A program made the position numbers and the translations under genes. Below are positions 1 to 13,000 of a DNA stretch of 64,000 bases, piece by piece (within the stretch, counting starts at the first letter, position 1; each line of letters begins with the position of its first letter). The stretch is from NCBI GenBank assembly GCA_033439765.1, contig JAULSN010000002.1, positions 5,642,001 to 5,706,000 of the forward strand, in the 5' to 3' direction. Source of the stretch: Lasiosphaeria ovina. Taxonomy: Eukaryota > Ascomycota > Sordariomycetes > Sordariales > Lasiosphaeriaceae. The notes under the pieces were generated by a model. The model saw only the letters and a list, made by a program, of their open reading frames with translations. It made no database searches and was not told the origin of the DNA.

Positions 1-3000
1 CACCGCCGCCCAACAACCCTCCTGGGCTTGCTTTGCTTCCATGGATTGCTTGCAATGGGGGTTTGAGATCCCGACCGTCTACGTGTCTGTGTCGCGGTCC
101 CATGATGTCCCGCCTCGGAATGATTAATTAGAAATTCGTGGCCTGGCTTGGTTTGGATACTTGTATGTATCCGTCACGTCATCCGTTTGCCCATGGTTTT
201 TGTTTGACGCTGCTGATGCATCACGTTGATTGTTAAGCACCCATGCACTCTTTGTTCCCACCTTGGGTTATTACTGTGTAGGCACCCAGCAAGCGGAACA
301 CGCACCCAGTGCCTAGTTGCCTACTTAGTACGGTAAGGCGACTATTAGTATTCTGCGGGGTGGGTGTGTGTTTTGTATTAGTTAGCATGGAAGTGCTATG
401 AAATCCAAATTCGCCCAATCGAGTCGTAATTCCCTCGGCTTCTCTCCGCCTGGGACTTTATAATCACGGAGCTTATTACTAGCATTTACCACGGCTAGCA
501 CTTATGTACTCAAATAATTCCATTTGTATCTCCGCCGCTCCACAGGGATGGCATTGGTGCCTTAATTTTCCACATGAGACCGTAAATCTGATTCCACCTC
601 AATGCATCTCGACTCTGCTGATGCCGTGCACAGCGAGGAGACCCTGAGTGCGCGACTGTCCTGCCGGAACGTCATTTCACTTTTTGGCAATGCGTCGCGC
701 CGTCGTCGTCGCCGCCGCCGCGGCCGCCGTCAATCTGCGGCGCGCGCGAAACCATTTGTGCACGCATTCCGCACGTAGTAGATAAGAGACGGGTCGCCTT
801 CGCCCTCAAGTCTCGGCGGGCGGGCGTGCCCAAAGCGTCGCAAGCTCTTCGTGGCCTCCACGTCATGTCACGACACCTACAATAAGGTTTCAGCAACCGC
901 ACCACGCTGTCCGTCTGTGCGGTTGCGGTTGCGAAGGCAATGCAAAGCCACTGAGGTTCGTCGTCCCATCAAACACAACGACGACGCCGCCGCCGCCGCA
1001 GCAACAACAGCAACAAGCAGCAGTTTGGTTCAATCTCCCTGAAGCTGCCAGTCGCCTGCCATATCGGCACCGGAGCGAGATTGGCTGACACCGAGCAAGA
1101 AAACTCCGCCCCCCTCTGGCGACCCCGTTCGGGTAATGTGTGGACGAAGCCAACAAGAAGCCAAGAGAGACACGGCATCTTGGGGTCCAGCGGTGTGGAA
1201 AAGGACTGCGGCAACCCGACACGGAGTCGGCTTCGTGGCTTTTTTCCCCCTTGAATAATGGGTGCTGCGGGGGAGGGGCCACGCGCCGGGGCCAGGGCGG
1301 AATTCGCAGCGAGATTCGCAATTGCAATTGATTCGCCCAAAACCCCGTTCGTATACCCGTACTTCGTAGGGCTGATGCGACAAACAAGGGGGGCCCACTG
1401 AAAGGCAACCTCCCCCGCCTAGTCCTAGGGGGGTCCTTCCCATCAGGGAAAAAAAGACCACATGGCGATGAGTGCTTGCTGCAGCAAAACTGCTAAGGTA
1501 CGCAGTTTTACGCTGTAGTACCCCAATGGAGATGACCCGCCTACGGTACAGCGCAAAGCAGGTAGGTATCCGGAATTCCTGCTCGAGCGGGCGGGTGGGC
1601 TGTGGCTGAGCTGGAAGAAGATATTACACGTACCTACTGGGTACACTACATGACATAGTAGATCGCGAAAGCACGAGCATCCTCACTTAATACGCGATGC
1701 TTGGCACCAGACGCTGCAACTAGTACGTAGTGTACGGAATATTTCGTTCTGCAAGCAACGTTGACACGGCGGTCCGCGAGCCGTCTGTACGGAATATATT
1801 CCCAGAGGCGAGGTACCTGCTGGGCGACGTGAGACAGCTACATAACGAGGTCCTGCTGCTGTCTGGTCAAGCATCGGGACATGGAACTGGCGGTGGCAGG
1901 CGAAGCCCTACGGATAAATTAACGACATGACACAAACACGAAAGAGCGCGCCCATCAACAATTGAAAGCAGACCGACCGGACAGTCATCGGCGGCTGGCT
2001 TAATCATCGGACGGAGGCATTTCCGCGGGGAAGGGAAGGGAGTGGGATGGATGGGGATTTCGGGGTTGGGAAACTTTTGTGTCGGATTCGCTACGTAAGC
2101 CAATCAGGGCCTCAGCGCAGCCTGGCTGATCGGACGTCCATTTTGCTTTTGGTTGCTGTTGCCTGTGGCTGACGTCGCATACGTCTTCTTTCTTGCGTCC
2201 CCAGCCATCCACTCGATGGCGCCCTGACACCGAGCACTGGATTCGTTCGAGGTTTTGCGAATTGCGGTCGGGGAGAGACCGGGGCCGATGGTCTTTCCGT
2301 CTCTTGTCGACACTGGGTTGGTTGTGTTGAGCGAACGCAACAATTCCGCTTGCGCCCTTCCTGTTATCAGTTGTGTGAGTGTTTTGTGATATTTGATTTC
2401 CTTCCCGCGCCTTATCTTTTGTTCCGTTGCATGCATCGCCCTTTCGTAGGCATCGAGAAAAGGCCGGGTCGCGGTCACAACTCGGGCAGTGGGTGCGGGT
2501 GCGGGTGCGGGGGGGGAGGGAATTACTCATCCCTTCCGCTTCGGCTTCTTTGGTGACAATTGATTGATTGCATCCTAAAGTTCCCGACACGGACGCCGTC
2601 TCGACAAAAAGCAGGGCGGCCATTACTGAGAAACGGCCTGATTGCGGAAGCATTATGACGACACTACCTCACCTTGGGCTCGCTTCAAACAATTGAAAGC
2701 GGGTTTTTTTGGGGGGTTTGTTGCCAATGAGTCGAGATTTTTGAGTTTCCAGGGTCGGAAGTCCGGCGACAACGAGTTTCCGTCCCCGTCGCTGATGAGC
2801 GATTTCGGATTTTTTTCCTGCTTGGCGCGATTAAGGTTCCTTCTGGAAGGTTTGACAAATTCCTTCGCTGCATGTGCCTATGCCAAGACAGCGCTGCACG
2901 TGTTGCCCAAGCCGCCGGGTCAAAGTCAAAAGAAGTCTAAAACTGCGCCCCCCGGGGCTAGCGCACGCACGCACGCCTTCCTTGCCCTCGAGGGTGTGCG

Positions 3001-3898
3001 CCACTTTTGTCCCTTTTCCTTTCTCGTTCGTCCCTCCCCCCAATACTGACTGTTCGTCTCCTGAGGCGGTCAAGACTCAAGAGTCTGGTCTCGGCGGGGA
3101 GAGGAGACCATGGCATGGTGGTGGCCGTGCTCTCGCTCCCGCGTCGCTGGGAGCGTGGGGTGGTGGGCTAGGTACGTTACATTCCTGTATCCGCATCTGA
3201 ATAGAAGTGCGGTGGTGGTGGAGGCTGTGGCTGCTTATCTCCGCATGGCGGCCATAAGTTTCCCGAAATGCCGTTCAAAACCCGTATCCGGGGGCTCTGC
3301 CCTGCAGTGGAGAAGCCGTCTGTCTCCGACTACCCTTGCACTTCTCGTCTGCCGCCTGCATCTATGACACGGTATGATATGATGCAGTATGATAACTGCT
3401 TGTAAAAGCCAACGCAAAGAGTAAGTAGGATGGTTCCCGACAGCCTCATCCCGTCCCAGGGGAGGTGGTGGCTGGGGTTGGGGCTGGCACGATCCCTCCG
3501 GCGTCGACGCCGATACACGGGAGGGACTCAGGGAGGGACTGCTCTCTCCGGTCGGTCGGCGGTGGGTAGGGGGCGTGGGACCGAAGACCAGCCAGCTGGA
3601 ACAGCTAACCCGAGCTGTACATGTACCTGCAACGCGGCCGCTTCCGCTCCGTTGGGTTCGTTCACTCCAAGTGGTTGCTTTGGAGTATTTGTATTCCAGG
3701 TACGTGTTCCCCGACCTCGGGATCCCATACTCGGGGTCAGGAACCGACGATGTGCCCCCGGGCCTGGCCCACTCACTCCCGTCAGGGACATTCTTACCTA
3801 TTATGTAAGGGGGTTGCGCGTCGCACTGGGCTGTTAGAAGGTAAGATAGGTATGTATGCACAGGAGGTTTATCGAGTCTGTCCCACACCAGACTCTTA

Positions 3899-3917
3899 CC
3901 CCCCCCCCCCCCCCCCC
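3899..3917. repeat. C19 homopolymer
   Basis: Nineteen consecutive C in the gene-poor left end of the window, ending in TCC. The exact length may be unreliable. Confidence 0.8.
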
Positions 3918-4679
3918 TCCTCTAGCTGACCGGGCCCTCGGGTCATCCGGGGTAGGGGGGCCCTCTTAGGGCTGATTCCATGCCATAGGTGGGGGAATTG
4001 CTGCTATCTACCTGGCTTGTCAGGCACCGGCATGTACGTGTATGTATACACCGGCGGTGTGTCGGCTTCCTTGCTCGTGTGCTCACCTAGCCAAGGTAAT
4101 TATTTCCGTCCTGTCTCTTTCTACCCGGCCTTTTGCCGAACGTGCCTCGTTTCGTCTCTCGTGAGAGTGTGCATGTAGTAGGTAGTAGGTCGTAAGATCA
4201 GTAATCCTAACTTGCTGCAGCAGGGGATAGTCAATAGATACAGAAGATAAGGCTTCGGCGTGCTTGCTTGTTTGTTACTCCCTTTTCTTCTTATTGATTC
4301 CCCCGTTCGTTGCCTGACACAATCTGCGTGCCTTGTGAAGGAGGCCTGCGGCCTTGGATTTCGCTCCTCGTCTGAAATTTGAATGCTAACTTGTATTTGT
4401 TGATTTTATTTGTCATTCACTCGGCTACTATTTCCGTACCAGCCAAACCCACCGAGGCATTCCGTACCTTGCATGTCAGTGTTCACCCAGACACAGTCAT
4501 GCACATCGAACAAGCGAATTGCCGGGAAAACGGAGCACAGGTCCTAGATATCTCTCAACTACCTCAAACTGGAGAGGGGTGTGGGTATGAGGAACAGACT
4601 AGGCCTCTCCATGAAGTGAAGCAGCAATTGTGTGATATATATGTACTGTACAATAAAATTTTGTTCGTTGTAGTGTGTA

Positions 4680-4901
4680 CGTGGTGATGGGTATAAGCCA
4701 TTTCACTTTTGGCGGTGGATCCAACTGTGGAAGTCGCCCCTAGAGTAGACGAGAGAAAACATATACAATAAATTGTATGGTAGCTGTAACATTCATAAGT
4801 CGGCCGGCATGATGCCGTTCAATTGTTTGACTTTTTGCTGTACCGCGGCAAATGCTTGTATTTACCTTTCGTGGTGATGGGTATAAGCCATTTCACTTTT
4901 G
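4680..4901. repeat. Pair of 32-bp direct repeats, 190 bp apart
   Basis: The same 32 bases, beginning CGTGGTGATGGGTATAAGCC, occur at 4680-4711 and again at 4870-4901. Downstream of each copy weaker similarity continues: GGAAGTCGCCCCTAGAGTA after the first and GGAAGTCCGCCCTTGAGTA after the second. A further GTAGACGA-type match follows both. This looks like an old tandem duplication or the remains of a repeated element rather than chance. No flanking inverted repeats or coding remnant identify a transposon family. Confidence 0.75.
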
Positions 4902-5699
4902 TGATAAAAACCTAGCTACGGAAGTCCGCCCTTGAGTACTTGACCCCATAGTCATCAGGCGTTTTGAGCTCCGGCAAGTAGACGAAAGGAAATAGGTCGT
5001 AACCAACTCACTGCCATCGACCCAGACAATCCGTCATAGGGGGTACGCAGGAACCATATATTCTCAACACGCCCTCAAGGACAAAAGGTCACAACTTCGT
5101 CTTCGAATCAATCTTCCTCTATTAGAACCAGGCCTAGATGTAGACGGATTGTATGCAGCTCCGGGGACGTAGATAGATGGAGCTGAGACAGGGACAACTC
5201 AAAACAATGCAAAAAGGACAAGACAGCCACCTCTCCGGATCATGTTGAGCAGGTATAAAGGGATTTAAAAGGAGAAAAAAAAGAAAATACTCCCCCAAAT
5301 GCCCCCCTGTTAATATCAAGATCCGGGAAGTAGATAACCAACCAGAAAAGACAAAAGAAAACCCTCAGTTAACTCCTAGAAATCACCGCCTCCCCCCATT
5401 GCCATGACCCTCCACCCCCATTCATGTTTCCAGCATGGTATATATGTCCCCTAGTGGCCAATCACACCCTAAACTTACCCTTGAGCCCACACAAGCCATC
5501 ATGACCGTGACTACAATCGACCGCACTCACATTCCTTCCACTCATAACAACTCCAAAAGCACTCTCACATCTCCACAAGGGTATAACCATCCTCCGGTAC
5601 TTGAACCGTGCCTGTTGGCGGCACCCTCCCTTTAAATGGGAGACAGCGCGCAGCATGCCAGATTCATAGGCGGTCGCCTGAGAGCAAGCAAGCAGCACA

Positions 5700-7816
5700 T
5701 CAGCGGCCGCCAGACCAAAGCTTTTCCCACTCGCCGACCAGCCACCCGTACGCCTGGAGGTGTATGTAGTGCTTCGTTACCCATATGGCCAGCCCGCCGA
5801 GGACGCCGAGACTGCCTAACAGCTCGAGGGCAATAAGACCCTTGTAGCGCAGGTCCGCAGCCACCTCGAGCAGGCCCAGAGGGTCCTGGTTGTGAGTGTG
5901 ATTTCCGCGACCTATCTGGGGCGATGTAGATGAATGGAGACCAGCGTCGAAATTACCGCTGCGACGGCGGTCTGCCATCACCCTCCGTTCAATCTCGTCT
6001 CGGATCCTTGAAATGCTCTTCTCGCCATCCTGTGCCCCAGCGCCCGAACCCGTGGCCACGAGGCTGCCATCCTGAATGCACTCATTGATTTTCTCCGTGA
6101 GCCAGATGGCGCGTTCGCCGCGGGCCAGGGCCGCATACTGGGCACGCTCGCTGGCTAGGCTCTTCTGCAAGTCTGTCGCCCAGTTGGCGAAGCGGACCTG
6201 GGCAAGCCGCTCCTCACGCTGCGTGTGGTCCGTGATGCGTGCGAGGGCGTACGAGGATGTGGCACCCATGGGGGGCGTCAAGACCTGGCTGCCGCTGGGA
6301 CTTCCGGGGCCGTGAAGGGAGTAGGGCGGAGATGACCGGCCGCTAGCCAAGCCAAAAGAGGCGGCGGCCGCGGCACTCGTCGATCCCAGGGGTTGATATA
6401 GTGACATTGGCCTCGACACAGGCTGGTTCTCCGCCTTTCGCCACTGAACATATTTGCGGGCTGCGGAATGACGGAGCCACGATGCTCCGTTCTGGCTAAA
6501 GACCTGCTCGACAAGAGCGGTCAGTTCTGTCGAGATCAGGGGCTGGACGTAATCCGGGCTCATCAAGAGGCTGGCATCCATAATATCGTGATCTGACCCG
6601 GCGGCACTAGATATCGCGTAGAGGCCTTGCCTGGCCGAGTCTTGTGACGCCAAGCTTGGAGATGCCGGGGCGGCCATGGCGAAAGAGAAGGGCCTGACGC
6701 CTGCCTCACGCAGTTGACTGTGGATCTGTTCCTTGCTCGCGGCAACCTGTGATGGAGACATTAGGTCCGTCTGGGCGAGCAGGAGGATAATATTGGTTAG
6801 TGGTGCAAGTTGCCGAAGATATTGTATATCAACGGGCCGAAGTCCTGTGAAAGAAGTCAGCAGCTTGCCGTTAGATGGTCGAGGTGGTGGGCTCGTACGG
6901 TTAGAAACCATGTAAAAGACGACATCAACCTGGATGCCGCCTTCACCACCTAGCAGGTTCAGCATGTCGCCGTCGCTCAGCGAGTTAGAGCTCATGCGTC
7001 GGAGATGTGCTTCGATATACTGGGTGACGGGCGTTATTGTGTCCAAAGACTGGTTTGGAAGATACCCGAGTTAGCTCTCTATTCACATGACAAGGAAAAC
7101 ATTCTTCATCCAATAACCCCAACCGGACGAAGAAGAGATGGAATACTCACAGATGAACCGCTGCCATAACCCGGGGTATCGACGAAGCAGATATTGCGGT
7201 CCAGCACCGCGTCGCCCAGGCTCTTCCTACGCCTCAAGACCCGATAGTCGTCAATCTCGGACCACCACTCCGGATACGGCTTGGTGCTGGCGTAGATCTC
7301 GGCGATCTGGGCCGTGCTAGAGGCGGCGGCAACGGCGGCAGCAGAGGATTCGCCGCCGCGTACGGACGACAGGCGGCGGCTGCTGCTGCTCCTGGCCCGG
7401 TGGTGTCTTCCCAGGGCCATGGACGAGGCGAGGGGGGGCGTGATGGGATCGACGTGGACGATGTGCTCGCACGACTGGACAATGGCCTTGACCAGCGACG
7501 TCTTGCCGACGCCGCTGTCGCCGGCAATCAGCACCTTGAGACGGCCCATGCTCTTGCCCTCGTCAGTGAAGGGGCGGCGGCTGGGCATGCGGATGCTGGG
7601 CATTATGAGCTGCGGGGCGCTGCCGCTGTCAGCCATGCTCGCCGACTGTTCCTCCCGGCCGTCGAGGCTCGGGGCGTGGCTAGCGAGGCCCATGTCCTCC
7701 GAAAAAGACCCGGTCAGCGAGTTCCGCCGCGACGAGACGCTGCTGATAGCTGAGGCGGAGCCCGAGGGCCCGAACAGGGTGGGTGTCATGGAACGGGATG
7801 GCAGGTTCGAGGCGGG

Positions 7817-7862
<46 letters not shown>

Positions 7863-8299
7863 ACAGCAGCGACGGACGGCTTGGACTGTGGCGTGGCTAG
7901 TTTCTCCACGTCCTCGTCCTCGTCCCTGTCGTCGTGCTTTAGCGACTTGGCAGGGCTGGTGCCTCTGGAGCCCCAAGGCGGGCTGGCGTCGTTGTCGTCG
8001 AAATGTTGACAAGACGATGAAGCAGAGCCGCGGCGGGGGGCGGGGGAGTAATGATCGGCAGTCTCGGCTGAGGGTTTCCTGTTGCTGCCACTACCGTCTT
8101 TGAACCGCTGGAACGATGGGGCGGGCGACGAAGACGGCGGCTGCTGATGCTGCTGGTGTTGCGAAGAGGCAACGGTAGACTCGTCGGCAAAGAAATAGGT
8201 CATCGGGGGTGCAGCGGGGAGATGGAAGGTTGAGGGGCTGTCGCTATCGGAGATGCGGGGCCGCCCAAAGGCGGCGTCATCGCCCGGAAGAGGTCGCAT
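5700..8299 (-). CDS. Septin-like GTPase with C-terminal membrane segment
   Basis: Two exons, 8299-7151 and 7049-5700, give a predicted protein of 832 residues. The donor is GTGAGT at 7150 and the acceptor CAG ends at 7050. The first 250 residues are disordered and rich in Ser, Pro and Ala, including a run of 14 alanines encoded by a triplet repeat near 7817-7859. A septin/Ras-type G domain follows. The P-loop GDSGVGKTS lies at about 261-269 and DTPGYG at 374-379, directly before the intron. AQTD (about 475-478) stands in the place of the AKAD/NKxD base-recognition motif. Near the C-terminus a hydrophobic stretch, LIALELLGSLGVLGGLAIWV (about 788-807), looks like a transmembrane helix. Canonical septins are shorter, begin close to the G domain and lack such a helix. 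I infer a membrane-associated septin-family GTPase of filamentous fungi. The fold assignment is fairly sure, the function is not known. Confidence 0.82.
7817..7860. repeat. Trinucleotide (AGC)n repeat inside a coding exon
   Basis: About fourteen AGC/CAG triplets run in a row within exon 1 of the septin-like gene. Read on the minus strand in frame they are GCT codons and encode polyalanine in the disordered N-terminal region. The other two frames would give polyglutamine or polycysteine-type tracts but are not coding here. Confidence 0.85.
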
Positions 8300-10006
8300 C
8301 TTGGGGATTGGGAGGTTACATAGAGTTTAGAGAGAGCACCGAACGAAGGATCAAGGCAGAGCACACAAATGAAGCTCTGGGAGTCCGGGGATCAAGAGAT
8401 GTTGGGTTTGGATTCTTGGGCCGCTAGGTTCCTCTGCTCGACGTATGAAGTGTGGTGGGATGTTGGGATGCAAGAGACGTGGACTGGACGGCAGGGCAGA
8501 CAATGGAAGCTCGGCTCGGTCGAGGAACTAGTAAGTTTACGCTTCGGTGCAGCAGCATCTGGTGAGGGGTTGGACTTGGAGGGCGGGCTGGCAGGCTGGC
8601 GGGCTGGCTAACTGGCTACCTAACTGGCTGCTGGCTGCTGGCACGCATGCACACTGGACACCACCAACAACAAGCTCAGCTTCCATCAGAGTTGTCTGAC
8701 TAACCAAGGTAGGAGTCTACGGTAGTCCACTGTAGTTGCACGATTAGAGGCCGGCTATCCATTAGGAAGGTTGATAGGCTGTCGATAGGCTGTCAGTGAT
8801 GACATGCCATTGAGTCCCGGCACGGCTATCTGTCGACTTGACCCCGCCTTGGGGCGCGCTGGCCCCTCCAGGACCCACAACAGCTGAGGGTAATGGTGAT
8901 CTCAGGGGTCCGAAGCTGCTGCCAAGCACATCCTGGGTCGGGTATGTGGCACCGCCCAACCCAACAGCAGGTGACCTCATGGGCCGCTGACCACCAAGGC
9001 CATCGTCAGCCAGGTATTCGTAACACCAAACACACAGAAGCAAAGGATGGGCTTTTGAATGAAGACTCGACGTCGAGATTGAGTGCAGACCATTCCAGAA
9101 GGCCACAGTCCAACGGCCAATGTACAGACTGTTATTTGCAGGCAAATTTCGAGCGCAGTGACCTCTATCAGGTACTGAACGATTTACGGCTAAAGCCTTA
9201 CAAGGTTATGTTGGGTTTTATAGTTGTCCCGTTCACCGAGGTCCATAACATCCCCCCTCCAAGAAAAATATTTCTTTTTATATCTCACTCTCGTTTATAC
9301 TTCCCTCTGAGACCACGTAAAGCGAGAAGAGGGCAGCCAACGCATGGATATCGGCAACCTGCAACCCTGCGGCCGCTTTCGTGTTGTGTCGAGCAGAGAG
9401 AGGGAGATTTCTTGAAACTCCGAGGTCTGGGAAATCTCAGCCACGGCAACCAACCAACCTAGGTTCTTTACGAAGACTCAAAAAAAACCAAACAGAGGAA
9501 TTAACTTGATTTTCCCATGCAAAGACTACTTGTTGTAATTACCACCCTTTTTAATACCTCCCCAAAAGGATAACCCAAGCAAGCAGTACCTAAATGAAGT
9601 GGAAAAAAACCCCAGACGCCGCAAAAGAATACTTTTTTTTTTCTTCAGTCGGTGTCAAGAACCCAACCAACCAACCATACCGCAGTATACTGCAGCAATG
9701 ATATCAGAAGCAGAAAAAAATTAACGGCGCACGACAGACAACACCGCAGGTCCTATTAATACAAGGGCGACGAGAAAACGTAGCCACTCCCTCCTTTTTT
9801 CCCCCACATGTTCCCAAAGATACATAAATACATACATACAAACACCCCCTCTCGCACCCTATGAAAAAGATTTCTCAAAGGTTAACGCTTTGACCTTGGC
9901 CTTGGCCTTGACCTCGACAATGGCCTTGGCTTCGGCTTCGGCCTTGGCTCTTGGCTCTTGGCTCTTGAATTAAGCCTTTCCCTGGGCAGCAGAGTGTTTA
10001 CCGCCC
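8300..10006. other. Intergenic: 5' flank of septin-like gene, 3' flank of RING gene
   Basis: Both neighbouring genes are on the minus strand. The part near 8300-9000 should hold the promoter and leader of the septin-like gene. The part near 9500-10006 should hold the 3' end of the RING gene; it is A/T-rich with several A and T runs. Open frames here (for example 8893-9462 plus) show no domain and have unbiased composition. I see no gene. Confidence 0.6.
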
Positions 10007-13000
10007 CTAGCCGTACCTGGCCTGCTCGCGTTCCGCCTCGAGACGACGCATCCTCGCCTCGCCGTCCTCGACGCTGACCACCTCGCCGCGCCGGCCCTTG
10101 CGCCGGCTGCTGCGCCGAGACGAATCGTCATCGGCACCACCACCGCCGTCGTCCCGCGAGCGCTTTGTCGACCGCCCCGCGGCAAGCTGTTGGATGAGCT
10201 GCGTTTCTTTGAGCAGCCGTTGCCGATCACGAGCCGCGCGCTCGGCCGCGTGTGGGTCTGCCGAAGCTGCTGACGGCGCCGTGGGTGTCTTGGTCGACGC
10301 CTGCGACGATCGCCGGCCGGTATCGAGAGCCGCTGGCACATCGCCGCCTCGAGATTTGGAGCCGGCTGCGCCCTTGATCTCTAGCCCGCGGCCGCCGCCA
10401 CCCACTCGGGGTCCCGTGGGCGGGTTGAAGAAGTCCTTGTCCGGACCGTCAATGGGCGTGTTGGTTGCAGACTCGGCCTTGCTGCTGCGATGTCGGTGAT
10501 CTCTGTCCCTCTCACGGTCGCGGTCGCGATCTCTATTGTCCCGACCACGGCCGCGACCGCTTCGGTCTTTACGGCCCTTGTCCCTCTCCCTATCGCGCTC
10601 CCGATCTCTGTCGCGCTCCCGATCTCTGTCGCGGTCGCGATCGCGGCCCTTCTCCGGGTCTCTGTCTCGATCCCGTTCTGATCGACCATAGTCCCGGTCC
10701 CGATGTGAAGAGCGGTGGCCCGACTTGCGCCGATGCTCGTGATCGTCGTCCCTATCGCGATCCTTCTCCCTCTCCCGCCGCCTCTCGCTGTCGCCGCCGC
10801 GCTCCTTACGACTGCTCCGGTGGCTTGACCGCCGTGCATCAGCGTCAGGGGATGCCGACCGCGAGCGGTCCTCGGGTTGCTCACCTCGAGGAGCATCGGC
10901 ATCGGCGTCAACATCAACAGCATGAGCTGTTACCGCGCCACTACCTCCACGAGACTTCGAATCCCGGTCCTCGGCATACGACTGCTTCCGACGGTGTCTC
11001 CTGTGGTGGTGCTCGTCGCCACTCTCTCCGTCATCGACTGGCGACTGCGACCGTGCACGCCGGCGCCGGTGCGACGAAGAATCTTTATAATCGTGGCTGC
11101 GGCTTTTACTCGAGGAACGCGACTGGGACCGCTCGTTATGGCGGTTTTTGTCTCGCTGCTGGCGGTTGCGGGGGTGCGTGTCCCCGTCGCCCCTGTCTCG
11201 CTCTGCTGCGCGGTCCTTGCTTCTATCGCGGTAGTGCTCTGTGCCTCCTCTGGTCTTGGAGTCGTGGGGAGAACTACTCCGTGAGCGCGTCTGCGGCCGT
11301 GAATGATCCGCCGGCGGCCCCGTTGAGGGTGCCGCCGCGGCTGCCGGACTAGGGAATCCTCCACTCATCATGCCTGTGGCACTGGTCGGGGTAGGTGGCT
11401 GCTTATTATCATCGACCCAGCCGCGAGCCTGCAGGTGCTTATAGCTAGTATTAGGTAGGCCGCGTAGCATTGCCTTGGGGCCCTTGGGTGCGTTCAGGGG
11501 CACATCTGGAGCAACGCGCTGCTGGACGTGCGGTGCGCCGTGGCCATCTTCACCCAAAACTTTGACGACATCACCGGATTCATGTGCGCCATCACCACTG
11601 CCGCCACTATCATATGGGGCAGACGTGGCTTGGGCGGCATCCGTGGCCTGTGTCTCGCCACTTGCATTTTTGGAATCACCGTGACTAGCGTTGCCATCTG
11701 CGTGCTCCTGACCTTGTTCATCTGCTGCGCCATCGCGTAGGGAGCGTCCGAACTCGTCGACATTGGTTTCCGCCCTTGCTTCAGCGCTGGGCCTGGGCCC
11801 AGCTACTCCGTCGCCGCCGGGATATACCTCCTGGCCATTGAGTACTTGCCCGTTCGCACCGGTGAAATGGTTCTGGCCCGCGTAGCCCTGGTCCTGGAAG
11901 TTGCCGCCGGCGCCGGCGACGAATCCTTGCTGCTGGTAGCCGCCGCGGCTGTATCCATATCCGAAGCCACGGCCTCGGCCCCTACCGCGGAACCCGTATT
12001 GGTTCTGGCGATAGTTATTGTATTGGATTTGGTGGCCATAATTACCTTGATTGTATCCTGTCTGGAAGCCAGAGTTAAACGAGCCATAATCACCATTGCC
12101 CGTGCCAGAAGCATTTGGATGATTGAAATTATCTGGGCCGACATTCCATGATTGCTGTCCGTTCCAGTTATTATTGGCTTCACCTCCGTAACCTCCCATG
12201 CCCATATTCATGTTCATGCCGTTCATGCCCATGCCTTGAAAACCTCCGTTCATGTACATCTGCATCGTCATCGGGTCCATGTTCATGCCTGGCATACCTG
12301 GAGCACGTGTTAGTCTCCGCGTCCTTCGGGCACGTGACCACGAAGAGGGGCGGGTTAACTGACCCATCATTGGAAAGTTGCCAAAGCTGTTCTGCGGCAT
12401 GCCGGATTGCATTGCCATCATCATTTGCATTTGGTCGAAGCCACCAGCGCCCATGGCCATGTTTGGAAAAGCGCCGCCCATGTTGTTGAAACCCAGGCCC
12501 CCTGAGAAGTCGGTCATTTGCTGCTTTTCCTCGGTTGCCTCGTCTCCTTCTTTGACCTGCTCCGAGTCGTCTGCCGCCTCGACCATTTCGCCGCTTCCTT
12601 GAATCGGGACAAGACTAGTCGAAACACCAGCTTCAACGGAGCCTTCAGCCGCGTTTTGCAACGAATGTTCCTGGTTTCCATGTTAGTAAGACATCGCTTC
12701 CGGGACGCAAGGGTGACGGTTAGATCTTACAGCATGACTGGCGGGGTTATTTGCGGTTTCTAGACCAGCGGCAGCTTGGGCCCCGGTTGCCTCGCCGCCG
12801 CCATCTCTGGCGGCATCGAGGGTGGGCTTAGGCTCGGCGGACAAGGGCGCCTGCTCCGTCTTGGCAGCAGAGGCAGCACCATCACTGGGCTCAAATACAG
12901 CGGACGGTGGCGCAACAGAGAGCGGGCTCGGCTCGACGGGCGTGATGGGAGTTCCGGCGTCTTTGGGCCGGTTGGCCTCGCGTTTCTTCTCTTCGGTCCG

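Larger units (their letters stand above)
1..5699. other. Gene-poor intergenic region
   Basis: No open frame here has a recognisable domain or a plausible exon chain. Frames on the two strands overlap one another and are low in complexity. The longest (about 217 codons, minus strand, 2000-2653) shows no family signature. The stretch contains a run of 19 C at 3899-3917 and a pair of 32-bp direct repeats at 4680-4711 and 4870-4901. AATAAA-like signals lie near 4652 and 4768 on the plus strand. Some of the right end is probably the 3' flank of the septin-like gene that ends at 5700. A diverged transposon relic or a non-coding transcript is possible but not shown. Confidence 0.6.

Noticed and set aside
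890..1408. 172-codon minus-strand frame with Cys and Gly runs
   Set aside because: Its composition comes from a GCC/GTC triplet repeat; overlapping frames on the same strand are equally long and there is no domain.
2000..2653. 217-codon minus-strand frame
   Set aside because: No similarity to a known family by eye, unbiased composition, overlapping frames on both strands and no supporting exons.
4379..4687. A 102-codon plus-strand frame with a signal-peptide-like start
   Set aside because: It opens with TTG and has no ATG in its hydrophobic part; its end runs into the repeat element and no family is recognisable.
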